Shown here: piece by piece, positions 41,601 to 49,389 of the stretch
Position numbering within the stretch: position 1 is the stretch's first letter
Layout: each line of letters starts with the position of its first letter
From: JAHBNG01 sp039028975
GTDB taxonomy: Bacteria; Chloroflexota; Anaerolineae; Caldilineales; Caldilineaceae
Length of the DNA stretch: 64,000 bases
Assembly: GCA_039028975.1 (NCBI GenBank)
Contig: JBCCHB010000062.1
Span: 1 to 64,000, forward strand
Direction of reading: 5' to 3'
Position numbers and translations under genes: made by a program
The notes under the pieces: model-generated
The model's input: only the letters and a program-made list of their open reading frames with translations
Database searches by the model: none
What the model was told of the DNA's origin: nothing

Positions 41601-44400
41601 AGAGTTTCTATCTGGCTTACCGGCATGTGTACTGAGAGATATCGTTTTCCCACAGCCATTGGTCATCCCCGATGGAGCGGATCCCGAGAAAACGTATTCC
41701 AACCGGCAGAGCACGGAAGCACGAACGGTACAGGTAGATTTTACCATTGCCGCCAATGGGAATGGTGCCACACCCGAAAGCAAATTTGAGCTGATTAGCT
41801 TTAACAGAAAGGATAACGCTGTTCAGAAAGACGAGGCTATTCAGAAAGAGGACGATCGTACTATTCTCACACATGCTTCGGGAAGAAGTTCCTGGCAAGG
41901 GCTGACCCAGCCAGTGGATATGAATATGGACGCCATACGGATGCGCTGTCCCACAGAGATATCCACCTGCGCTTTCTATCAGCTCGCAGCTGAACAACAG
42001 ATTGTTTTTGGCCCTTGCTTCCAGTGGCTTGTCAATATCTGGCAAGGCGATGGAGAAGCGTTTGCCAAGCTGCATCTTCCAGAAGCCATCGGCTCGTTGC
42101 AGGGCTACTATATCCATCCAGCTTTATTAGACGCCTGTTTTCAGCTTACGGCAGCAATAGAGTTGAATGAAGATAGCAACGATACCTTTCTTCCCTTTGC
42201 CGTGGAGAGGATGCACTTCTATCAGCCCCTTGCTGCAGAGCAGGAATGGTGGTGTTATGTGCGTCAAGCAGACGAAAAGAAACGGGATATCTATTTGCTG
42301 GAAGAGAAGGGCCAAGTCTTAGTTGAGATTCTTGGTTTTGTGGAGCGTTTAGCAGAAAGATCTGCCCTTCGACAAGGCGAATTCTGGCAGGATTGGCTCT
42401 ACAAAGAAACTTGGCAAAAGCAGCCGCTTACGGACAAAGATGCCCCGCCAAAGGAATCAGTCGCCAAGTTCCTAGACAAACAATCCGTCCAAAAATGGCT
42501 ACTATTGGCAGATGTTGCTGGCGTGGGCGAGGCATTAGCAGGGCAATTGCAAAAGCGAGGAGAGCAACCGATTCTTGTCTTTGCTGGCAATTCGTATCAG
42601 CAACTGGCCGCGGATCGTTACGAAATCGATCCTCTTTCAGCAGACGATTACCATCGCCTATTGCACGACATTCCTGACATCACGGGAGTGGTTCACCTGT
42701 GGAGCCTGGATCAACAGCTGGCCACAGATATCGTTGCGCTGAGATCTGCCACACAGATGGGATGTGGAACAGCATTGCACTTGGTACAGGCACTGTTACA
42801 GGAAATGAATGAACCGCCTTCGTTTTGCCTGGTCACACGAGATACGCAGGGTGTAGTTCCGCAGGATAGAACAACAGAAGTTGCGCAAGCCACACTTTGG
42901 GGAATGGGACGTACGATTGCGCAAGAGCATCCTGAACTCAATTGTGTATGTATTGATTTAGAAAGAGAGATAGAGCCAGCGAGAGATGGGGAGATACTTG
43001 GTGCAGAGCTAATAGCCTCAGTTTCCCAAAGACGAGAGCCGCAGATTGCTTTTCGGCAAGGGAATCGCTTCATCGCACGACTTACGCGTGCGCCTATCGA
43101 TGCGAATCATGCTGACTCAATGCAGGAACAGCTTGCAGAAATTCATGTTCAAGGAACCTATTTGGTTACTGGTGGCTTGGGTGCCCTTGGTCTGTTGGTT
43201 GCGCGCTGGTTGGTGGATCAAGGTGCAAAATACCTGATGTTAATCAGCCGGAGCCAACCAAAGTTGGACGTTCAGGCTGAGCTAGATACTTTGCGAGAAA
43301 TGGGAGCCGAGGTGCTTGTTGTTCAGGCCGATATTTCCGATAAGAAACAAGTATCACAAACATTAGCAAAAATTAGGAAAGATCAACCTTTACGCGGGGT
43401 GGTTCATGCGGCGGGGGTACTGGACGATGGTGCGTTACTCCAACAAGAGTGGAGACGGTTTGAATCAGTGTTGGCAGGAAAAGCATGGGGAGCCTGGAAT
43501 TTACATCAGTTGACAGAGGAAAAGGATGGAGACATGTCACTAGACTTTTTTGTGATGTTCTCCTCAGTGGCAGGTGTATTGGGCGGCAGCGGGCAGGCCA
43601 ACTACGCCGCAGCCAATACCTTCTTGGATGCGTTGGCGCGTCACCGCAATCACTTGGGAAAACCAGCCTTGAGTATCGCATGGGGCTCTTGGTCCGAGGT
43701 GGGTCTTGCCGCAGCATTGATGGATCGAGAACCAGATCTTCTCAAAGAAGAAGGGTTTGGTGCCATCACACCAGACCAGGGCGTTCAGGTTTTTGGGCAT
43801 TTGTTACAATATGCAGATGATGATCCGACGGTGACCGTCTCTCCAATTTACTGGAAGCAGTTTCTAAAAAGGCAACTGTCGCCTTTCTTTGAATCATTTG
43901 TCCCTAGTATGATCTCTGAAGTAGGCCCCGCGGTTCCCGAACAAGCCAGCATTCGTCAGCAGCTCTCAGAAGCGTCTGCGAAGGAACGCCATACATTAAT
44001 GATGCGCTACTTGCAATCTACGTCAGCAAAAATCCTAAGGATGCAGTCACCAGGGCAAATCGACCCAGACCAGGGGTTGATGACCTTAGGGCTAGATTCT
44101 CTTATGGCAGTCGAATTGCGCAATGAGCTTGCGCGAGGGCTGGAACAGTCGCTGCCAGCCACGCTTCTTTTCAATTACTCAACGCTCAACTCGCTTGCTG
44201 CGTACCTACTCTCAGAAATGACAGAGTTAATCGAGATAGAGCAACATGCTGCTGAAACGGACTCTTCAACAGTAGAGCCACAGGAAGTAATCCAGGAAGC
44301 AAGGCAAGAGAGCACAGAACAAAAGGCGGATCTGGATGCATTATCGGAAGAGGAGATTGCAGCGCTGTTGTTCCAAAAACTTCAGGGGGTAGCTGAATGA
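38692..44400 (+). CDS. Type I polyketide synthase, KS-AT-DH-KR-ACP
   Basis: A 1902-residue second-extension enzyme. Residues 1-35 form an N-terminal coiled docking segment (SPTARALLAVKEMKAKLEAS). KS has Cys205 (DTACSSS) with EAHGTG and KTNVGHL. AT has Ser648 (GHSVGE) and HAFH, predicting malonyl. DH has His949 (LADHRVHDTVVSP, with Gly of the HxxxGxxxxP motif replaced by Asp) and Asp1147 (HPALLDACFQ). KR has GGLGALG, Tyr1638 (YAAAN) and an LDD motif, so a B-type ketoreductase giving D-hydroxyl. ACP Ser is 1803 (LGLDSLM). No ER or MT is present. Expected outcome: malonyl extension, ketoreduction and dehydration to an alpha,beta-enoyl chain. The C-terminus ends in a docking helix (LSEEEIAALLFQKL). 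Its stop overlaps the next start as ATGA. Confidence 0.95.
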   Translation: MNVKQNEELSPTARALLAVKEMKAKLEASERLRSEPIAIIGMACRFPGADSPEEFWALLRNGQDAISEVPQERWDIDAYYDPDPDAPGKMSTRFGGFLNQVDEFDSSFFNLSPREAVSLDPQQRLLLEISWEALENAALAPPKLEQETGVFVGLSDTDYFQLLLEKGESEIDSYLALGNAHSTASGRLSYFLGLVGPSMSVDTACSSSLATVHLACRSLRQQECNLALAGGVGLILTPAININLSKARMLSPDGRCKTFDATANGYVRGEGCGMVVLKRLSDAQADGDSIMAVIRGTAMNQDGHTSGLTAPNGPAQEAVIRQALADGQVTPKEVSYIEAHGTGTPLGDPIEIRSLGAVFQERAEPLVIGSVKTNVGHLEAAAGIAGLLKVVLSLQHEEIPAHLHFQHPNPYISWDELPIKIPKEKMPWRNEHKVAGISSFGFSGTNCHVVLEEAPKIEPSTTRLERNQHLLALSAKTPAALDAIVGNFADYVEGTLDSDVDLADICFTANTGRRHFKHRLAVTTDAKEQLHQQLATFQADLPTTKPVTSSPNIAFLFTGQGAQYAGMGQTLYKTQPTFRAALDQCDEILRTGQHMDRSLLDILYADTGESDLLDETVYTQPALFAIEYALCQLWKSWGVEPKIMMGHSVGEYVAACMAGVFGLEEGLALIAARGRLMQALPSHGTMVSVMADETWVANLIEPYHQKISIAAINGPQSTVISGQREPIEEICTKLETAGVKARKLSVSHAFHSPLMDPMLAEFEHVAQSISYAPPRYRLISNVSGSLAGEEIATPEYWIQHVRQPVLFADGMKSLYQMDIDTFIEIGPKPLLLGMGRHCVPENHGLWLPSLRPEQEDWTQLLNSLGELYMHGASIDWAGFEQDYAQGRRKVSLPTYPFQRQRYWVESAKTKRVHQQLTPLLDKMIQSPRHKMTLFETDLSVQNLPFLADHRVHDTVVSPAACHVAMVLSGAEFLSGLPACVLRDIVFPQPLVIPDGADPEKTYSNRQSTEARTVQVDFTIAANGNGATPESKFELISFNRKDNAVQKDEAIQKEDDRTILTHASGRSSWQGLTQPVDMNMDAIRMRCPTEISTCAFYQLAAEQQIVFGPCFQWLVNIWQGDGEAFAKLHLPEAIGSLQGYYIHPALLDACFQLTAAIELNEDSNDTFLPFAVERMHFYQPLAAEQEWWCYVRQADEKKRDIYLLEEKGQVLVEILGFVERLAERSALRQGEFWQDWLYKETWQKQPLTDKDAPPKESVAKFLDKQSVQKWLLLADVAGVGEALAGQLQKRGEQPILVFAGNSYQQLAADRYEIDPLSADDYHRLLHDIPDITGVVHLWSLDQQLATDIVALRSATQMGCGTALHLVQALLQEMNEPPSFCLVTRDTQGVVPQDRTTEVAQATLWGMGRTIAQEHPELNCVCIDLEREIEPARDGEILGAELIASVSQRREPQIAFRQGNRFIARLTRAPIDANHADSMQEQLAEIHVQGTYLVTGGLGALGLLVARWLVDQGAKYLMLISRSQPKLDVQAELDTLREMGAEVLVVQADISDKKQVSQTLAKIRKDQPLRGVVHAAGVLDDGALLQQEWRRFESVLAGKAWGAWNLHQLTEEKDGDMSLDFFVMFSSVAGVLGGSGQANYAAANTFLDALARHRNHLGKPALSIAWGSWSEVGLAAALMDREPDLLKEEGFGAITPDQGVQVFGHLLQYADDDPTVTVSPIYWKQFLKRQLSPFFESFVPSMISEVGPAVPEQASIRQQLSEASAKERHTLMMRYLQSTSAKILRMQSPGQIDPDQGLMTLGLDSLMAVELRNELARGLEQSLPATLLFNYSTLNSLAAYLLSEMTELIEIEQHAAETDSSTVEPQEVIQEARQESTEQKADLDALSEEEIAALLFQKLQGVAE

Positions 44401-47400
44401 CTTCAAATACGTTAGATTATCGAACATTAATGCAAAATGCGCTCTTGCAGATCAATGAGTTGGAAGCCCAATTACAGGTAGCTAAATCAGAAGCAACCAA
44501 AAGCCAGAAAAATGAGCCAATTGCAATTATTGGGTTGGGCTGTCGGTTTCCAGGTGAAGCCGATACGCCCGCAGAATTCTGGCAGATGCTTTGTGATGGC
44601 GTCGATGCGATTCGGGAAGTTCCTGCTGGACGATGGGACGAAGATGAATATTATGATCCCGAGCCTAATGTGCCTGGCAAAATGTATACTCAACGTGGCG
44701 GTTTTTTGGAGCAGGTGGATACCTTTGATCCACAATTTTTTGGTATTTCGCCGCGCGAGGCAGCAAGCCTCGATCCCCAACAACGTATGCTTCTGGAAGT
44801 TAGCTGGGAAGCGTTTGAATCAGCGGGCATTGTCCCCGAACCCGACAGTTTGACGGGTATCTTCCTGGGTATCAATGCCTATGATTATGGCACGCTACTT
44901 GCCAATGGCAACCTCTCTGATAGCCAAAGATATCAAACGTTAGCAGGCGTAGGCCTGGGATTTGCGGCAGGACGGCTTGCCCATACATTTGGCATGATGG
45001 GTCCCTGTGTTGCCATTGATACCATCTGCTCCGCATCGTTAGTAGCCGTACACCAAGCTTGTCAAAGTTTACGCAACGAGGAATGTAATCTTGCGCTGGT
45101 TGGTGGTGTACAAGCGCTATTGGATCCAGAAATAACGGTTGAACTGTGCCAAGCCAATGTACTGGCCCCCGATGGTCACTGCAAAACATTTGATGCCGCT
45201 GCCGATGGCTATGTGCGTGGAGAAGGGTGCGGGATGGTCGTTCTCAAACGTCTTTCGGATGCGCGCAACGATGGGGATACGATCTTAGCCGTCATCCAAG
45301 GATCGATGGTGAACCATGATGGGCATAGCAGCACAATAACAGCGCCAAGGGGGCCTTCGCAGGAGGCGGTTATCAAGAGGGCATTACAAAATGCCCAGCT
45401 TGAGCCACAACAAATTGGCTATATTGAAGCACATGGTACGGGTACATCGCTGGGAGATCCCATCGAGATTGATGCCCTTGGCAAAGTCTTTCAAAATCGT
45501 GCAGATCCTTTGTTCGTCGGTTCTGTTAAAACCAATATCGGACATTTGGAAGCCGCTGCCGGTATTGCAGGGCTTATTAAAGTGGTGCTAATGCTACAAC
45601 ATGGTGAAATTCCGCCCCATCTACATTTCTGTGAACCAAGCCCCTTTATTGACTGGGACCGTTTGCCCATCAAAGTCCCCACAGAGCGAATGCCCTGGCC
45701 TGTACCTAATGGTACTGAGCCGACGACACGCATCGCCGGCATTAGCTCTTTCTCTATGATGGGAACGAATGCCCATGTCATACTAGCAGAAACACCATCC
45801 AGCGATTCTTCTCCCGAGCCACCAATCAAATCAACCGACAGCGAAGAGAAATGTGAAGACGAACGCCCCTGGCATATCTTGACCCTAAGTGCGCAGAACG
45901 AAGAAGCATTAGCCGACTTGGTTGGACGCTATCAAACCGCTCTCGATGCACAACCACAGGTGCCATTGGCTCACATATGTTATACGGCCAACACGGGGCG
46001 TAGCCATTTTGCCCATAAACTTAGCCTGGTTGCTCCTTCCACTGAGCAGATAGAGATGAAGCTCGCTGAGTGGAGTGCAGCAACATCGCCATCCGAGATC
46101 ACAATGATTTCTGGCTTGGCTCAAGGCTACACACCATCTTATCAAGATGTCCCCAAAACTGCATTCCTCTGCACAGGGCAAGGATCCCAATATGGCCAGA
46201 TGGGTCGCCAGCTATATGAGACTCAGCCCACGTTTCGACATGCCATAGACCGATGCCATGAGATTCTGTGGCCGCTCCTGGAGCATCCACTACATTCAAT
46301 CTTATACCCAGATCAACAAAGCGCTGAGGGCCAGGCGCTCATTTCACAAACTGTTTACACCCAACCAGCGCTCTTTGCTTTGCAATATGCCTTGGCCCAG
46401 CTTTGGCAGTCATGGGGTATTGAGCCTGATGTATTGATGGGCCACAGCGTAGGAGAGTATGTTGCCGCACACTTGGCTGGCGTCTTTAGCCTAGAAGATG
46501 GTCTTAAATTAATCGCCGCACGTGGACGACTGATGCAACAATGTCCTTCTGGTGATATGGTCGCACTGAAAACGACAGAAGAGCAAGTACTTGCTACCAT
46601 TCAACCACACGGAGATGCGATTTCCATCGCCGCCCTCAATGGTCCTCAAAGTGTCGTGATTTCGGGTGCAAGCCAAGTCGTTCAAGAGAGCGTCTCAAAG
46701 CTAAAAGCCGAGGGTGTTGAATGCAAACAGCTTGACGTCTCCCATGCATTCCACTCCTCTTTGATGGACTCAATGATGGCTCAATTTGCAAAGGTTGCAG
46801 AGACCATCACCTATGCCGAACCAAAGGTATCGCTCATATCCAATCTGACCGGGACATTCGCCAAGGCAGAAGTCGCTACGCCTGCTTATTGGGTACAGCA
46901 TGTGCGTGAGACAGTACAATTCGCCAAAGGCATGGCAACCTTACAGATGCAAGAGGTGGACATTTTTGTTGAACTAGGGCCAAACCCAGTTTTGCTGGGC
47001 ATGGGACGCTCCTGTTTGCCCGACCATCAAGGGCCGTGGTTGCCCAGTTTGCGTTCTGGCCAAGAGGAGTGGTCGCAGATATTGACCAGTTTGGGGAATT
47101 TATATGCACACGGGGTTAAGATAGACTGGCGTGGGTTTGACCAGGATTATGCAAAGTCACGACGCAAGGTAAATTTGCCGACCTATCCGTTCCAACATCA
47201 ACGCTACTGGTTTGAGTCAATAGGGGAAAGTCGTACCGGTCGGCGACTCTCGCCATTGCTGGATACCATGTTCAGGACGCCATTATCGAATGCCACCATT
47301 TTTGAGACCACGGCTGGACTTCAACAGCATCCCATTTTGACTGAATACCAAGTCCATGATACAAATGTTGTGTCTGGGAGTTATCACTTGGCAATGGTCA

Positions 47401-49388
47401 TGGATGCGGCAGCGAGTCTGTTTGACAAAACCACCTATGTTTTTGAAGATGTGATCTTCCCACAAGCGCTGATTATGCCAGAAGCGGGCACACGCCAAGT
47501 TCAAATACAGTTTACATCAATCGATGATAATGGGGATGACGTACAGCCAGAGACTCAGACAGAGTTTCAGCTAATTAGCTTCGACAAAGCGAATGAAGGC
47601 TCGTTCTTAACCCATGTCATGGGTAAGATGCTGACACAACCTACCACCAATCCACAAGAGATAGACTTGGCAAAATTGCAAGAACGCTGCTCTACGGAAA
47701 TCGATGCCAACGGTTTTTATCAAACTTCTGCTAACCAGCACTTTATCTTTGGACCTTCGTTCCAATGGCTGGCAAATATCTGGATAGGTGAAGGGGAGGC
47801 TTTGGGCAAGTTATCTGCCCCAGAAAGTGTAAAAAATCTAAAAAGCTACCGCATACATCCTGGCTTAATAGATGCTTGTTTCCAAATTGCAGGGGCTGTA
47901 CAACTCACAGAGGGAGATGAGGATGAAACCTATATGCTCTTCAGGGTAGGAGAGCTACGTGTTTATGCAGATAGCTTTCATGAAAGTAGCCCTTATACCA
48001 ATAGGGGTAGCCAAGAAAACACTTGGTGGTGTTATGCCCGTCAGACAGCGCAAACACAGTGGGACTTTTGCTTATTGTCCGATAGCGGTCAAGTGCTCGC
48101 AGTAATAGAAGGCTTTGAAGAACGGTTGATCCCTCAGGAGGTATTTTCAGGAAAGCCCTCCACCGCTAACGCGCCAAAGCTCGTCAAACAGGTTGGCTTC
48201 CTGCAACAGCTAGAACAAGCAGCAGGCAAGGAGCGCAATACATTGCTTTTGCAGCACCTACAATTGGTCTCGACCAAGATATTGGGCTTAGACCCTAGCC
48301 AGCTAATTGCAGTAAAGCAACGCGTGCTCGACTTGGGGCTAGACTCTCTCATGGCCGTTGAATTGAGAAACTATCTTCAATCAACATTAGCCCATACACT
48401 GCCTTCTACCTTGATGTTTGAATATCCAACGTTAGAAGAGTTAGCAAACTATTTGGAACAAACTGTTTTTCCATCGAACTCAGAAAGCCTAACATCGTCT
48501 AACAATCATGACGCTCGCCCCATGATGAAAGATTCTACCGTTGTCCCGATTAAGCCAATAGGGTCGAAGCCGCCGTTTTTTCTTGTCCCAGGTGGCCTTG
48601 GTGAGGTCTTCCATTTTCAGGCATTAGCAAATCATCTTGATGCAGAGCAGCCCTTTTACGCCTTGCGGTCACTTGGAACAGAAGAAGGCCAAGTCCCCTA
48701 TACAGAAATGGCGAAAATTGCGGCACATCACATCCGCTCTCTTCAGTCGGTTCAACCAGAAGGGCCTTATCGATTGGGTGGATTTTCTTTGGGGGCTGAA
48801 GTGGCCTTTGAAATGGTCAAACAGCTAGAAGCACAAGGGATAGAAGTGGCAACATTCGCCGTGCTTGATATGTACGCCATTGATAATGTACAGCGTCAAG
48901 AGATAGCAGAGAAGGATCATGCTGGACGTATCTTCAACCTCGTTCATCTCTATGAAAGTATATTTGAACAAGAAACAGGGATTACACTAGAGGCACTCTC
49001 TGCGCTAGACCCAAACCAGCAGCGTCAGTTGGTCGTGGATGGTTTGCGCAAGATTGATTCCAGACCACTGGATACAGCAGAGATGCAACGTAAATTGGAT
49101 GTCTATATGGCTGGCACAGAGGCCTATATTCATTATCGATTAGAGGGACGTTGTGCCGCACCAATCACATTGTTTCGGGCAAGTGAGCTAGGCATTGTAA
49201 GCGTCATGCCAAGTGACGAAGTGACTCGGAAAGACCCATATTGGGGATGGAAGCGATTTGTAGTCAATCCTGTCGAGCTACATATGATTCCAGGCAGCCA
49301 CTTCACCATTCTGAAAGAACCAAATGTTCAGATCTTGGCAAAACAACTACAGATTCGTTTAGATGATCCTTTTCTTATTGGGGAGTAA
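44397..49388 (+). CDS. Type I polyketide synthase, KS-AT-inactive DH-ACP-TE
   Basis: A 1663-residue last module. The N-terminal docking coiled coil is followed by KS with Cys211 (DTICSAS) and EAHGTG/KTNIGHL. AT has Ser684 (GHSVGE) and HAFH (malonyl). A DH-like domain follows whose catalytic His is replaced: the segment reads LTEYQVHD with Tyr984, where module 2 has LADHRVHD. The Asp1159 motif HPGLIDACFQ survives. There is no KR, so this DH has no substrate anyway. ACP Ser is 1317. A C-terminal thioesterase (about 1380-1663) has Ser1464 in GGFSLGAEV, Asp in VLDMYAI and His in PGSHFTI. Predicted step: malonyl extension leaving the beta-ketone, then release by hydrolysis or cyclisation. It starts inside the previous stop codon. 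Confidence 0.95.
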   Translation: MTSNTLDYRTLMQNALLQINELEAQLQVAKSEATKSQKNEPIAIIGLGCRFPGEADTPAEFWQMLCDGVDAIREVPAGRWDEDEYYDPEPNVPGKMYTQRGGFLEQVDTFDPQFFGISPREAASLDPQQRMLLEVSWEAFESAGIVPEPDSLTGIFLGINAYDYGTLLANGNLSDSQRYQTLAGVGLGFAAGRLAHTFGMMGPCVAIDTICSASLVAVHQACQSLRNEECNLALVGGVQALLDPEITVELCQANVLAPDGHCKTFDAAADGYVRGEGCGMVVLKRLSDARNDGDTILAVIQGSMVNHDGHSSTITAPRGPSQEAVIKRALQNAQLEPQQIGYIEAHGTGTSLGDPIEIDALGKVFQNRADPLFVGSVKTNIGHLEAAAGIAGLIKVVLMLQHGEIPPHLHFCEPSPFIDWDRLPIKVPTERMPWPVPNGTEPTTRIAGISSFSMMGTNAHVILAETPSSDSSPEPPIKSTDSEEKCEDERPWHILTLSAQNEEALADLVGRYQTALDAQPQVPLAHICYTANTGRSHFAHKLSLVAPSTEQIEMKLAEWSAATSPSEITMISGLAQGYTPSYQDVPKTAFLCTGQGSQYGQMGRQLYETQPTFRHAIDRCHEILWPLLEHPLHSILYPDQQSAEGQALISQTVYTQPALFALQYALAQLWQSWGIEPDVLMGHSVGEYVAAHLAGVFSLEDGLKLIAARGRLMQQCPSGDMVALKTTEEQVLATIQPHGDAISIAALNGPQSVVISGASQVVQESVSKLKAEGVECKQLDVSHAFHSSLMDSMMAQFAKVAETITYAEPKVSLISNLTGTFAKAEVATPAYWVQHVRETVQFAKGMATLQMQEVDIFVELGPNPVLLGMGRSCLPDHQGPWLPSLRSGQEEWSQILTSLGNLYAHGVKIDWRGFDQDYAKSRRKVNLPTYPFQHQRYWFESIGESRTGRRLSPLLDTMFRTPLSNATIFETTAGLQQHPILTEYQVHDTNVVSGSYHLAMVMDAAASLFDKTTYVFEDVIFPQALIMPEAGTRQVQIQFTSIDDNGDDVQPETQTEFQLISFDKANEGSFLTHVMGKMLTQPTTNPQEIDLAKLQERCSTEIDANGFYQTSANQHFIFGPSFQWLANIWIGEGEALGKLSAPESVKNLKSYRIHPGLIDACFQIAGAVQLTEGDEDETYMLFRVGELRVYADSFHESSPYTNRGSQENTWWCYARQTAQTQWDFCLLSDSGQVLAVIEGFEERLIPQEVFSGKPSTANAPKLVKQVGFLQQLEQAAGKERNTLLLQHLQLVSTKILGLDPSQLIAVKQRVLDLGLDSLMAVELRNYLQSTLAHTLPSTLMFEYPTLEELANYLEQTVFPSNSESLTSSNNHDARPMMKDSTVVPIKPIGSKPPFFLVPGGLGEVFHFQALANHLDAEQPFYALRSLGTEEGQVPYTEMAKIAAHHIRSLQSVQPEGPYRLGGFSLGAEVAFEMVKQLEAQGIEVATFAVLDMYAIDNVQRQEIAEKDHAGRIFNLVHLYESIFEQETGITLEALSALDPNQQRQLVVDGLRKIDSRPLDTAEMQRKLDVYMAGTEAYIHYRLEGRCAAPITLFRASELGIVSVMPSDEVTRKDPYWGWKRFVVNPVELHMIPGSHFTILKEPNVQILAKQLQIRLDDPFLIGE

Positions 49389-49389
49389 G

